A DNA stretch of 64,000 bases from JAALKW01 sp963974485 (lineage in GTDB: Bacteria; Pseudomonadota; Gammaproteobacteria; Legionellales; Legionellaceae). Of this stretch, positions 26,700 through 35,729 are shown one piece after another; position 1 is the stretch's first letter, and each line of letters starts with the position of its first letter. A program made the translations under genes and the position numbers. The notes beneath the pieces were generated by a model that was not told the DNA's origin, made no database searches, and saw only the letters and a program-made list of their open reading frames with translations. The stretch covers positions 186,001-250,000 of the forward strand of contig CAXBBS010000002.1 in NCBI GenBank assembly GCA_963974485.1, read 5' to 3'.

Positions 26700-27244
26700 A
26701 CGACACCTTGCGTAAGCATACGCCACTTAGGTTGCACCACACGCTCCCATACTGTTTGGTTTAAAGCGCCAACATGGCGATATCGAATAACACCTTGCGC
26801 ATCGATTAAAAACGTCTCCGGCGTGCCGTACACACCCAGATCAATCGCAACATGTCCGTCGGAATCACGTCCACTCAAAATATATGGATCACCCCATGTT
26901 TTGAGCCATTCCTGCGCATCATCGACATCGTCTTTGTAATTTAAACCATACATAAGTACACCCGATTGGGCTAAATTTAATAAAAAAACCTGTTCTTCGG
27001 CGCATGTGGCACACCAACTTGCCCATACATGCAAAATAACCGGCTTACCTCGCATGGTTTCAGGTGAAAATATTTGCTTAGATTTAGATGCATCCAACAC
27101 GTTTAAATTAAAATGGGGTAATGCTTTGCCAAGTTGAGCCGAAGGCAAATTTTGCGGATCGAGTGATAAGCCACGCCATAAAAATACCGCTAAAACACCA
27201 AACAAAGCAACAGGTAATAGGCCCCACGTAAAATATGGCCTCAT
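26696..27244 (-). CDS. ccmG: Thiol:disulfide interchange protein CcmG/DsbE
   Basis: Membrane-anchored thioredoxin-fold protein that delivers reductant for cytochrome c maturation. One N-terminal membrane segment follows MRPYFTW. The active site WASWCATC has the WCxxC motif; the cis-Pro region is GVYGTPETFL. 182 aa. The start at 27244 overlaps ccmF by 4 bases. Confidence 0.93.
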   Translation of the reverse strand: MRPYFTWGLLPVALFGVLAVFLWRGLSLDPQNLPSAQLGKALPHFNLNVLDASKSKQIFSPETMRGKPVILHVWASWCATCAEEQVFLLNLAQSGVLMYGLNYKDDVDDAQEWLKTWGDPYILSGRDSDGHVAIDLGVYGTPETFLIDAQGVIRYRHVGALNQTVWERVVQPKWRMLTQGVV

Positions 27245-29151
27245 ACACGCTCTCTCCGATGAATTAAACTCAAAAAACCACCGAAAGCAATAAAAAATCC
27301 ACCGGCCCAAATCCACCGAACACCCGGCTTATACGACAAGCGTAATGACCATGCGCCATGCTCTAGCGGTTCACCCAAGGCAGCATAGATATCTCGAAAT
27401 AAATTAGCGTGTATCCCCGCTTCACTCATCATCATACGACTCACGCTATACATACGTTTTTCAGGGCATATTTTTGTATTCCAGGCTCCTTGCGTCAACT
27501 TAAAGCATACGCGCGTACCGTTATAATTTGAGCCATGCATCTCTGATGTATCTGACCACTGCACTTGATAACCCGACCAATACACCGTTTCGCCTGGTGC
27601 CAGCCTTAAATCTAACTCCGTACCAAAACCTGATGACACGGTAATCCCAAGAACCGTAATGGCAATTCCCATATGTGCAAAAACCATACCCCAGAAACGC
27701 AAACCTACGCCTTTTAATCCATGATTTTTGGTGCGTACATAAAGGGTCTTTAGCGTACTCAGTATGACCCAAGCAGCAAGCCCAAGACCGAGAAAAACAA
27801 GCGGTTGAATCGGTTGCTTCATCCATAAAAAAACAAAAAAAGGCGAAAGCAAACTCACTAAAAAAGCATACTTAAGCGATAAGGCCAGTTGCGTCCAGTC
27901 ATCGTATTTCCAGCGACTGTTGACGCCTAACCCCATCAACACTAAAACAGGCATCATCAGTGGCACAAACACGGTATTAAAATATGGAGCACCCACTGAG
28001 AGCTTTCCAAACCCTAGAGCATCAATCAATAAAGGATATACTGTTCCCAATAAAACCGTGAGCATCGCTACGCTTAAAAACACATTGTTAAGTAGCAAAC
28101 CTCCTTCTCGTGATAGAGGATATGGCAACGCTTCTGCTTTTAGACTCTCAGCACGGCAAGCAAATAATACCAACGAGCCGCCAATAACAATCAGTAAAAA
28201 TACGAGTATATACAGCCCACGCGCGGGGTCCACTGCGAAAGCATGCACAGAAGTTAATACGCCGGATCGCACCAAAAACGTACCAATCAAACTTAAAGAA
28301 AAGGCGGAAATAGCCAGCAATACCGTCCATGCTTTTAAATACCCCCTTTTTTCATTAACAACAAGCGAGTGTAATAAAGCCGTTCCTGCAAGCCAAGGCA
28401 TAAACGAAGCATTTTCGACAGGATCCCAAAACCACCAACCACCCCAGCCAAGCTCACGGTAAGCCCACCAACTTCCAAGCGTAATACCCAGGGTTAAACA
28501 ACACCACGCGGCAAGCGTCCATGGCCTTGCCCAACTAGCCCAAACAGCTTCAACACGACCTAACCATAACGCAGCAATGGCGAGTGAAAATGCAACAGAA
28601 AAACCCACATACCCCATATAAAGCATCGGCGGATGAAACAAAAACCCTAAATCTTGCAAAAGCGGATTTAAATCACGTCCGGTTGTATTAAGTAGATCAA
28701 ACTGCCTCAAAAACGGATTCGAAGTAGATAAAAGAAAAAGCAAAAAACCTACACTAAGCAAACCTAAAACAATCAAAACGCGTGTATAAAAAGCTCTATC
28801 TAGATTTTTACTTAAACAAGCAATCGCCAGCATCCAAGCGCTTAATATAACAATCCAAAGCAACATCGAGCCTTCATGCCCACCCCAAACAGCACATAGC
28901 TTATAAATCCATGGCAAAGATATACTGCTGTTAGAAAGCACATAACTAACCGAAAAATCATCATTTAAAAAACACACACTCAAGCAAATATATGCAAGCG
29001 CGACGAATACAGCTTGAGCGACCACATAATACGGAGCGCTCACCTGCCAAGCCAAAAGATTACGTTGCAAGCCAAGCGTAGGAACCACCACTAATAATAT
29101 CGCGAATAATAAAGCTAAAATTAACGTAAACGTTCCTATCTCAGCCATCAT
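27241..29151 (-). CDS. ccmF: Haem lyase CcmF
   Basis: Large inner-membrane protein that attaches haem to apocytochrome c. The tryptophan-rich WWD domain is clear (LGWGGWWFWDPVENASF), with many membrane helices and conserved periplasmic histidines such as HPPMLYMGY. 636 aa. Two consecutive ATG codons begin the gene; the first overlaps the ccmE stop by 4 bases. A 180-codon open frame on the opposite strand within it is a by-product of codon use. Confidence 0.95.
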   Translation of the reverse strand: MMAEIGTFTLILALLFAILLVVVPTLGLQRNLLAWQVSAPYYVVAQAVFVALAYICLSVCFLNDDFSVSYVLSNSSISLPWIYKLCAVWGGHEGSMLLWIVILSAWMLAIACLSKNLDRAFYTRVLIVLGLLSVGFLLFLLSTSNPFLRQFDLLNTTGRDLNPLLQDLGFLFHPPMLYMGYVGFSVAFSLAIAALWLGRVEAVWASWARPWTLAAWCCLTLGITLGSWWAYRELGWGGWWFWDPVENASFMPWLAGTALLHSLVVNEKRGYLKAWTVLLAISAFSLSLIGTFLVRSGVLTSVHAFAVDPARGLYILVFLLIVIGGSLVLFACRAESLKAEALPYPLSREGGLLLNNVFLSVAMLTVLLGTVYPLLIDALGFGKLSVGAPYFNTVFVPLMMPVLVLMGLGVNSRWKYDDWTQLALSLKYAFLVSLLSPFFVFLWMKQPIQPLVFLGLGLAAWVILSTLKTLYVRTKNHGLKGVGLRFWGMVFAHMGIAITVLGITVSSGFGTELDLRLAPGETVYWSGYQVQWSDTSEMHGSNYNGTRVCFKLTQGAWNTKICPEKRMYSVSRMMMSEAGIHANLFRDIYAALGEPLEHGAWSLRLSYKPGVRWIWAGGFFIAFGGFLSLIHRRERV

Positions 29152-29600
29152 AACAAAGCCTTCTTACGTGCTGCTTGACCTTTTTCAAGCGCTTCTTTGA
29201 CTTCGGGCGACATATAATTTTCATCATGCTTGGCAAGTACTTGTGTGGCTTTAAATATTCCATTATCTAAAAGCTCGCCTTCCGTCACAATCCCTTGTCC
29301 TTCACGAAACAAATCTGGCAAAAAACCTTTGTAATCAACCGTGACGTCTTGGTTCGTATCCGTGAGTTTAAATTGCACTTTAAAATCATTACCTCGAACC
29401 ACGCTGCCTGGAACCACGCGGCCGCCCAGGTGAATCAATCGTGCTTTAGGTGCTTCCCCAGAAAGCACTTGTGTTGGCGTATAAAACAAACTGATGTTTT
29501 GCCCTAGCGCATATAAAACCAAACCAACCACCAGCCCTATCACCATAACAGGCAGCATAAATTTAATTAATTTTTTTCGACGCACTGGATGAATGATCAT
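29148..29600 (-). CDS. ccmE: Haem chaperone CcmE
   Basis: Periplasmic haem carrier with a single N-terminal anchor. Start MIIHPVRRKKLIKFML at 29600, membrane segment at about residues 15-35, then an OB-fold domain. The haem-binding His is in VLAKHDENYMSPE. 150 aa, normal. The longer frame upstream contains ccmD in another frame and is not used. Overlaps ccmD and ccmF by 4 bases each. Confidence 0.94.
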   Translation of the reverse strand: MIIHPVRRKKLIKFMLPVMVIGLVVGLVLYALGQNISLFYTPTQVLSGEAPKARLIHLGGRVVPGSVVRGNDFKVQFKLTDTNQDVTVDYKGFLPDLFREGQGIVTEGELLDNGIFKATQVLAKHDENYMSPEVKEALEKGQAARKKALL

Positions 29601-29764
29601 GACGACGCCTCCATCCAGCGTCGCAATGTGCGTAATGTGCGTTTTCGTTCTGCTTTGGTGTAAAATACGTGAGCGATTAACACCGAAAAAACCGCGCCAT
29701 AAGCAGGCCAAATATAGGCTGCGTAGCCTCCCATATTCAACCATACTAATAATGTATGCGTCAT
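29597..29764 (-). CDS. ccmD: Cytochrome c maturation protein CcmD (55 aa)
   Basis: Short membrane protein required for release of holo-CcmE from the CcmABCD complex. It begins MTHTLLVWLNMGGYAAYIWP, the typical CcmD pattern (MGGYAxYVWPAY), has one membrane helix and ends in a basic amphipathic tail (KAERKRTLRTLRRWMEASS). Start and stop both form ATGA overlaps, with ccmC upstream and ccmE downstream, which fixes the frame. Confidence 0.9.
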   Translation of the reverse strand: MTHTLLVWLNMGGYAAYIWPAYGAVFSVLIAHVFYTKAERKRTLRTLRRWMEASS

Positions 29765-30504
29765 GATGCTGACCTCTCAAGTAACGCACGAACCCATTGT
29801 TGCCTGCGTTCGCGCGTTAAAATCATCACACGTGCTTTCGACAAAACAATAAATCCAGAAAACAAAACAAAACCTATCAGCATAATTAGCAATGGATAAA
29901 GCATGCTCGCTTCAATTTTAGGTTTAGAAAACACGGATAAACTCGATCCTTGATGCAATGTATTCCACCAATAAACCGAATAATGAATAATAGGTAAATC
30001 AATCAGGCCAACAAGGCTTAGCATAGCGACCAGCTTGTCGCCTTGAGATTGATTATCATAGGCATGCTGGGTCGCCAAGATGGCTAAATAAAGCAAGAGC
30101 AATACGAGCTCAGACGTAAGACGCGCATCCCATATCCACCAAGCGCCCCACATCGGTTTGCCCCACAAACTTCCTGTGATTAAAGCCAGTAAGGCCATAC
30201 TTGCGCCAACCGGCGCTATTGCGCCCAGTAAAACACCAGCAAGTTTGATACGCCATACGAGCAAGCTCAAACTTAATGCCCCCATGGTGGCGTAAAGCAT
30301 CATGGATAAAAATGCTGTGGGTACATGCACATATAGCATTCGAAATGCTTCGCCTTGCTGATAATCCGCAGGGGCAAACACAAGACCCCAAACACAGCCT
30401 ATCCCAAGAAAAAGCAACGCAAACCAACCAAACCACGGCGCGTAGACACCGGCACGTTGATAAAATAATTTAGATGACGCAAAAGGCGCTAGAAAAGTCC
30501 ACAT
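29761..30504 (-). CDS. ccmC: Haem export/handling protein CcmC
   Basis: Inner-membrane protein that loads haem onto CcmE. Six predicted membrane helices and the WWD motif WGAWWIWDARLTSELVL; FAPADYQQGEAFRMLYVHVP and NLPIIHYSV-like (DLPIIHYSVYWWNTLHQ) segments match the family. I chose the ATG at 30504 (MWTFLAPFA, like E. coli MWKTL); an in-frame GTG lies 18 bases upstream. The genes expected upstream, ccmA and ccmB, are not here: a methyltransferase-like gene lies 63 bases away instead. Confidence 0.93.
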   Translation of the reverse strand: MWTFLAPFASSKLFYQRAGVYAPWFGWFALLFLGIGCVWGLVFAPADYQQGEAFRMLYVHVPTAFLSMMLYATMGALSLSLLVWRIKLAGVLLGAIAPVGASMALLALITGSLWGKPMWGAWWIWDARLTSELVLLLLYLAILATQHAYDNQSQGDKLVAMLSLVGLIDLPIIHYSVYWWNTLHQGSSLSVFSKPKIEASMLYPLLIMLIGFVLFSGFIVLSKARVMILTRERRQQWVRALLERSAS

Positions 30505-30567
30505 AGGTTCGGATAGATCCACCTTGAAATAGGCGAGTATTCTACCATGTTTTTTATAGATGTGTCT

Positions 30568-32283
30568 TTAAGCATCAATCCCCGCGCAACGAATTAGATC
30601 AAAAACACTTAGATGCTTCTCAGATATTTCAGCTCTTGATGCTTTCGAAAATACAGAAAGATTACTAGCTGTCAATCTTGGGCGTTTAACACAATAACTT
30701 CCATCGTAATTTTCAGCCAAATCATCACGTTCATGTGGTAAAATACCGCTTGATGACGGGGATTGCTCCATGTCAACACGCATTACGGATGGTGCTAGTT
30801 TATAGCATTTCTGATAGACATATACAGAAGATGTGTACGTTGTATTCCCTCCATAATTATAGATAGCGATTGATGCAAACTTATTATTTTGTTCCATGTG
30901 CATGAATTGCATGAATTTATCGACTAATTTATATTTGGCGGTGTCAGCGATACTCATCGCAAAAACCCCGCCATATTTCAAAGCAATATAACTTTGCTCA
31001 ATACTTTTAACTAAAAATCCACGAACCCAAGGTTCAAGATGTGTGTATCGCGTATGAGACTGCTTTTCTCCGGCATAAGATTCTAAATTAAAATACGGAG
31101 GAGAATACAAAACCAAGCTATAACTTTGTCCGTTCGGTCTGATTTCAGCTTCGGTCAGATCTTCAATAGGCTTTTGCCGAATAATATAATTTTTATCTGC
31201 CGATTGAACGCCAATCACTTCACCATCCAATGAACTCACGATAGCTTGCTTTGTTTCCAATGGATTATAGCTATGGATAATACGTATTTTATTCTCAAAA
31301 AGGCTGATATTAGGATCCGTTTCTTGATAATGTTTGATAGACGGCACCGACATAGCGCCAACTAAACGACCACTCCAACCACCGGTGGGATTAAAATATG
31401 AATCAATCAACAAGCCTTTTTCTTCTAATGTATAAATAAAATCTTTAACAAACATCGGCCTATAATCTGTTGGCAAATACCTGCGTGCTAGTGCTGATAC
31501 CCAGTAAGTTCTTTTTTGAGTATGAAGCGAAGACAAAAATCGTTTCGCAATCAGAGCACTTTGTGTTACCTCAAAAAAAGATTGATGTCCACGAAAAGAA
31601 CATACTTGGCGCTTACTCTCCATAAAATAATCACAAGCCTGGCGTCCTCTGCTTTTTCGTTGTGTTGCGAACCTTGACAGTCCTTGTGACGGCGGTTGAA
31701 CGCGCACGGGCATACTGGTCTTTGGCACGGTAAAGTCACTCAATACTTCAAGAGGCTCTAATCGCATTGCTGGGGTATGAAGCAAGTCATTGAAATCACG
31801 GAGCGCTTCTTCTAATGTATCAGGTGCATTTAATTTAACGGGCCTACCGAGCTTGGTGTACTCAAGTAAAAACTTTAAACTAAACACGGCTTTCAAAATC
31901 AAAATATAATTTGGATTGTTATCCGTTGCTTGTTTGATGCTTGTTATCGCTGATTTTAATACCGCTTTAAACGATGCATGATCAATCGTTTTTAAATTTG
32001 CATAAACCGAAAGATTTTCAAAATCAAAAAAAATACATCTTAAGATACCTAAAACATCACTTTTTAAATCCAGTGTATCGACTGCATGTGTCAAGTCTTG
32101 ATACAACGCTTGGTAACTCAAAGGACTGGTTCTAAATTCAACACCTTTTGATTCAGGAGTATACTTACCTATGTTACCGGCTAATAAACGTGCAACTGTC
32201 TGATAAGACGCTTTGTATTCGGACGGAATCGTTTGGTTTTCGCTTAATATGTGAAGTAATACCCGAAGGTCTAGTGTGCTCAT
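30568..32283 (-). CDS. Large DNA-methyltransferase-like protein, atypical
   Basis: 571 aa. The C-terminal half looks like a solitary class I SAM-dependent DNA methyltransferase: a SAM-binding segment FNPTGGWSGRLVGAM (about residue 296) followed by the catalytic SPPYFNLESY (about residue 394) and a conserved-looking THLEPWVRGFL. This F-P-GGWxGR...SPPYF pattern occurs in phage and large-virus methyltransferases. The first ~290 residues are unrecognised. KRPR lies at about 533-536. No restriction gene is adjacent. An AGGAG site supports the ATG at 32283. DNA modification is likely; which DNA is unknown. Confidence 0.65.
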   Translation of the reverse strand: MSTLDLRVLLHILSENQTIPSEYKASYQTVARLLAGNIGKYTPESKGVEFRTSPLSYQALYQDLTHAVDTLDLKSDVLGILRCIFFDFENLSVYANLKTIDHASFKAVLKSAITSIKQATDNNPNYILILKAVFSLKFLLEYTKLGRPVKLNAPDTLEEALRDFNDLLHTPAMRLEPLEVLSDFTVPKTSMPVRVQPPSQGLSRFATQRKSRGRQACDYFMESKRQVCSFRGHQSFFEVTQSALIAKRFLSSLHTQKRTYWVSALARRYLPTDYRPMFVKDFIYTLEEKGLLIDSYFNPTGGWSGRLVGAMSVPSIKHYQETDPNISLFENKIRIIHSYNPLETKQAIVSSLDGEVIGVQSADKNYIIRQKPIEDLTEAEIRPNGQSYSLVLYSPPYFNLESYAGEKQSHTRYTHLEPWVRGFLVKSIEQSYIALKYGGVFAMSIADTAKYKLVDKFMQFMHMEQNNKFASIAIYNYGGNTTYTSSVYVYQKCYKLAPSVMRVDMEQSPSSSGILPHERDDLAENYDGSYCVKRPRLTASNLSVFSKASRAEISEKHLSVFDLIRCAGIDA

Positions 32284-32472
32284 ATACACTCCTGATGTAA
32301 GGCTGTTTTCGCTAGCTATATCAGACTTTTATTTGCGCACTGTAATTAAAATAAAAGCTCGCGTCAATCTAGTTCTATAAAATCCAATCTATGATATACT
32401 CAAAAATCATGGACAATGATTGCTTGGTTATTTTAAAATGCCTGTGTCACAACAAACTTTAACGCGCCTATC

Positions 32473-32946
32473 ATGAGCATCGATGTAGATATTCAAAACG
32501 TATGCGAAATCACGATTCCTGTTTCTGATAATGTATTAAAACAATGGGTTGAACATGCCCTCACTTCGCATCGCGAGCATGCCGAACTAACCTTACGTTT
32601 CGTTGATGCTGACGAAATGCAAATGCTGAATAGAACCTATCGTAAACAAGATAAAACAACCAACGTGCTTGCATTTCCATCGGACATCCCCCCAGAAATT
32701 ATGCTTGAATGCCCTTTATTAGGTGATGTGATCATCTGCCCGATCGTACTCGCAGAAGAAAGCATTCGCCTTAAGACCCCACTGATTGCTCATTGGGCAC
32801 ATATTACGATTCATGGTGTATTGCATCTTTTAGGCTATGATCACATACAAGACGATGATGCGGCGATCATGCAAGCACTTGAAACAAACATATTAACGAC
32901 ACTTGGGTTTAACAACCCCTATCATGAGGATAACCTGCTTGACTAA
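32473..32946 (+). CDS. ybeY: Endoribonuclease / 16S rRNA maturation factor YbeY
   Basis: Metal-dependent RNase involved in 16S rRNA 3' end processing and ribosome quality control. The zinc-binding motif HGVLHLLGYDH is intact, as is TTNVLAFP. 157 aa. It precedes corC as in E. coli, but the usual upstream phoH-like gene is missing. The 3' end overlaps corC by 8 bases. Confidence 0.95.
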   Translation: MSIDVDIQNVCEITIPVSDNVLKQWVEHALTSHREHAELTLRFVDADEMQMLNRTYRKQDKTTNVLAFPSDIPPEIMLECPLLGDVIICPIVLAEESIRLKTPLIAHWAHITIHGVLHLLGYDHIQDDDAAIMQALETNILTTLGFNNPYHEDNLLD

Positions 32947-33805
32947 CGACAGCGATAGCGAAAAAAACAACAACCCTAATTCATGGTTTTCACGCGTTAA
33001 ATATTTATTAAAAAATGAACCCAAAGATCAAACTGATCTACTCCATTTGCTACGTGACGCACAACAGCGATCACTTATTGATGCTGAAAGCTTGAGCATG
33101 CTCGAAGGAGTTCTTTTGTTTTCCCAAATGCGCGTTAGAGACATCATGCTCCCTAAAAATAGAATGGTTTGCGTTCACGAGCATACAGACATTCAGACAA
33201 TTACCCACCAGGTTGCCCAGTCAGAACACACCCGATTTCCTGTTATGAAAGAAAATTCTGACGAAGTCATGGGTATATTGCACGCTAAAGACTTATTGCG
33301 CTATCAAGGGTCAGACTCAGAACAGTTTGATATTAACGATGTTATTCGACAAGCCACGGTCATTCCTGAGAGTAAACGACTGGATGCTTTGCTTCGTGAT
33401 TTTCGTATTAATCGTAACCATATGGCGATTGTCGTCGATGAATACGGGGTTGTTTCGGGATTTTTAACGTTTGAAGATGTGATTGAGCAAATTATTGGCG
33501 ATATTTCAGACGAATTTGATATTGATGAGCAGTCGCATATCAAGGCACATGGTGATGCACATTATATGCTCAAAGCTGATACCCCTATCGAAGATTTCAA
33601 CGAAACCCTCCAAGCCAATTTTAGCGATCAAGCCTATGATACCATTGGCGGGATTGTTATTAATCAATTTGGACATGTTCCACAACGCGGTGAACATATT
33701 ACGATTCAAGACTTTGAGTTTGTAGTGGTTAACGCCGATGCACGTAACATTAAATTACTCGAATGCATTGATAAACGCACGCATGATATACCAAGGGAAG
33801 TCTAA
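32939..33805 (+). CDS. corC: CorC/HlyC-type CBS domain protein
   Basis: Cytosolic CBS-pair protein with a C-terminal transporter-associated domain, linked to Mg/Co homeostasis. VRDIMLPKNRMV and the second CBS motif VVDEYGVVSGFLTFEDVIEQIIGDI are clear, followed by DTIGGIVINQFGHVP. I prefer the TTG at 32939 (MTNDSDSEKNN, AGGA upstream), which aligns with E. coli CorC; an in-frame ATG at 32924 is the alternative. lnt, which follows corC in E. coli, is absent. Confidence 0.88.
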   Translation: MTNDSDSEKNNNPNSWFSRVKYLLKNEPKDQTDLLHLLRDAQQRSLIDAESLSMLEGVLLFSQMRVRDIMLPKNRMVCVHEHTDIQTITHQVAQSEHTRFPVMKENSDEVMGILHAKDLLRYQGSDSEQFDINDVIRQATVIPESKRLDALLRDFRINRNHMAIVVDEYGVVSGFLTFEDVIEQIIGDISDEFDIDEQSHIKAHGDAHYMLKADTPIEDFNETLQANFSDQAYDTIGGIVINQFGHVPQRGEHITIQDFEFVVVNADARNIKLLECIDKRTHDIPREV

Positions 33806-33806
33806 C

Positions 33807-34502
33807 ATGACGGGTACCGTTCTATTAATCGATAACGATTCTATACTAACGGAGCAACTCGCTCAGATATTACATAACGAAGGCTTTGAAACACAGTCAA
33901 TTGACGATGGTGAGGCAGGCCTTAAACTTGCTTTGAATCAAACATTTGATGCTATCATCTTAGAAGTCATGCTGCCGAGTAAAAATGGTTTAGAGCTTGT
34001 ACAAACCCTTCGTCAATACACACAAACCCCGGTTATCTTTCTTACATCACGTGAAGATGATATTGATCGTTTATTAGGTCTTGAGTTAGGCGGTGATGAT
34101 TATTTAACGAAACCTTGCGATCCAGATGAGTTATTAGCACGACTTAGGGCTGTTTTACGACGAACACAGGCCAGTCCAACACACGATCGCCCTTGTATTC
34201 AGCAAGCAGATATTACCGTTGATTGCGGGCAACACCTAGCAAGTCTACGTGGTGAACGACTTGATTTAACCAATACTGAATTTAATATTCTCGAAACACT
34301 AATTAAATCTCCCGGACAAGCCTTTTCAAAAAAAGAACTGACTGAATATGCACTGGGTCGAAAATTTACAGCGTATGATCGCAGTATCGACGTACACATC
34401 AGTAATTTACGTCATAAACTCGGAAACAACCCGAACGATGAACCATGGATCAAAACCGTTCGTGGCTTCGGTTATTTATTCAATGCTATTATTGCACCCT
34501 AA
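33807..34502 (+). CDS. OmpR/CpxR-family response regulator with altered phosphorylation site
   Basis: DNA-binding regulator, 231 aa: receiver domain (1-~115) and winged-helix OmpR domain (TNTEFNILETLI ... IDVHISNLRHKLG ... TVRGFGYLF). It resembles CpxR (GLELGGDDYLTKPCDPDELLARL). The phospho-acceptor Asp is replaced by Glu53 (ILEVMLPSKNG), and the acidic pair is Asp9-Asn10. Thr80 and Lys102 of the switch are retained. No histidine kinase is adjacent. Start at 33807 has an AGGGAAG site and is 1 base after corC. It is probably phosphorylation-independent, perhaps constitutively active. Confidence 0.88.
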   Translation: MTGTVLLIDNDSILTEQLAQILHNEGFETQSIDDGEAGLKLALNQTFDAIILEVMLPSKNGLELVQTLRQYTQTPVIFLTSREDDIDRLLGLELGGDDYLTKPCDPDELLARLRAVLRRTQASPTHDRPCIQQADITVDCGQHLASLRGERLDLTNTEFNILETLIKSPGQAFSKKELTEYALGRKFTAYDRSIDVHISNLRHKLGNNPNDEPWIKTVRGFGYLFNAIIAP

Positions 34503-34531
34503 TTAACCCCCAACATAAAGACTCAACAACC

Positions 34532-35212
34532 ATGAAAAAAGCTGTTATCTTATTTTCAGGTGGGCTTGATTCCACCACATGTCTCGCCATTGCTCAATCC
34601 GAAGGCTATGATTGTCACGCTCTGAGCTTTAATTATGAGCAGCGCCATGCTGTTGAGCTCAAAGCTGCTCAAATAATTACGGACAAGCTACATGTTACGC
34701 ATAAAATTTTAACCATTCCCAACTTAGGTGGCTCTGCTCTTACGGATATAAACTCAGATATTCCAGAACCCACTCAAAGTAATAAAATTCCAGCGACCTA
34801 TGTACCCGGAAGGAACACTATTTTTCTTTCGTATGCGATGGCTTACGCCGAAGTTATTGCTGCTGAAACCATCTTTATTGGCGTGAGTGCTGTGGACTAC
34901 TCGGGCTATCCTGATTGTCGGCCTGACTATATAAACGCGTTTCAAACACTTGCCAATTTAGCGACTAAGCGTGGTGTTGAGCACCATGCACTTCAAATTA
35001 AAACACCTTTAATTCATCTCAGCAAAGCGGAAACAATTCAGCTTGGTCATTCACTTGGGGTTGATTATTCCCAAACCGTCTCATGCTACCAAGCTAACGA
35101 ACAAGGTGAAGCATGCGGTCGATGTGACAGTTGTGCGTTACGAAAAAAAGGGTTTAACGATGTGAATCTGCGTGATGAAACACGGTATACAACACCTCAT
35201 ACTCATGATTAA
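34532..35212 (+). CDS. queC: 7-cyano-7-deazaguanine synthase
   Basis: ATP-dependent conversion of 7-carboxy-7-deazaguanine to preQ0 in queuosine synthesis. The PP-loop is FSGGLDSTT; the zinc site at the C-terminus has SCYQANEQGEACGRCDSC with four cysteines. The ATG at 34532 is used; the longer frame overlaps the regulator gene. 226 aa, normal. It overlaps ubiC by 8 bases. Confidence 0.95.
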   Translation: MKKAVILFSGGLDSTTCLAIAQSEGYDCHALSFNYEQRHAVELKAAQIITDKLHVTHKILTIPNLGGSALTDINSDIPEPTQSNKIPATYVPGRNTIFLSYAMAYAEVIAAETIFIGVSAVDYSGYPDCRPDYINAFQTLANLATKRGVEHHALQIKTPLIHLSKAETIQLGHSLGVDYSQTVSCYQANEQGEACGRCDSCALRKKGFNDVNLRDETRYTTPHTHD

Positions 35213-35729
35213 TAAGCCCCCAGAAAAATTAACACCCTGGCTTGAACACCAGGGGTCGATTACAGACAAGCTGAAAGCCTTGGCTGGTGAAGCACGCCTC
35301 CAGTTGCTCAAGCATCGTTGGGAGCTCACCGACACTTGGGATCAAAACACGCTTCGTCTTAAACCAAAAAAATCTGTGCTTCACCGTGAAATTTTAATGT
35401 GGGCACATAACGAGCCATGCTGGTTTGCACGCACGGTGCTTCCCAAAACCACCTATCTAACAGAAGAAACGCTTTTCAGTCGTTTAGAAACAACGCCACT
35501 GGGTGAGCTGATTCATCATCATCCCGGTATCAAGCGCACCTACATCCGGCCGTACCCTATCTTACCTAACAGCATGGAGCATACTTATCTCACGCATACC
35601 CTAGCGCACGTGAGTACGCCTCTTTGGGGACGATGTTCAACGTTTACACTACACAACCAGCATGAGCTTTATCTTTTAGAGATATTTCTTCCTAAGCTCT
35701 TAAAACTTATAAGGGACAACAGTACATGA
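35205..35729 (+). CDS. ubiC: Chorismate--pyruvate lyase
   Basis: Produces 4-hydroxybenzoate from chorismate for ubiquinone. Divergent in sequence, but the LTPWLEHQGSITDKL start, WARTVLP-like FARTVLPKTTY, PLGELI and LWGRCSTFTL segments match the family. 174 aa. Its coupling to ubiA (4-base overlap), which uses its product, is strong contextual support. Start at 35205 overlaps the queC stop. Confidence 0.9.
   Translation: MINKPPEKLTPWLEHQGSITDKLKALAGEARLQLLKHRWELTDTWDQNTLRLKPKKSVLHREILMWAHNEPCWFARTVLPKTTYLTEETLFSRLETTPLGELIHHHPGIKRTYIRPYPILPNSMEHTYLTHTLAHVSTPLWGRCSTFTLHNQHELYLLEIFLPKLLKLIRDNST

Noticed and set aside
27920..28462. 180-codon open frame on the plus strand inside ccmF
   Set aside because: It is the complement of a conserved membrane protein, with Pro/Thr/Asn-rich composition and no family features; a shadow frame.
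29601..29789. 63-residue N-terminal extension of ccmE
   Set aside because: The stretch is ccmD in another frame; CcmE starts at the MIIHPVRRKK position.
30110..30436. 108-codon frame overlapping ccmC
   Set aside because: Lies wholly within ccmC, whose WWD motif and coupling are clear; the alternative product has no recognisable features.
30568..32283. Restriction-modification or phage-defence system around the methyltransferase-like gene
   Set aside because: Neighbours are ccmC and ybeY; no nuclease, helicase or specificity gene is adjacent, so a system cannot be claimed.
32903..32938. Longer N-terminus for corC starting within ybeY
   Set aside because: It lacks similarity to CorC starts, and the TTG at 32939 has AGGA at a suitable distance.
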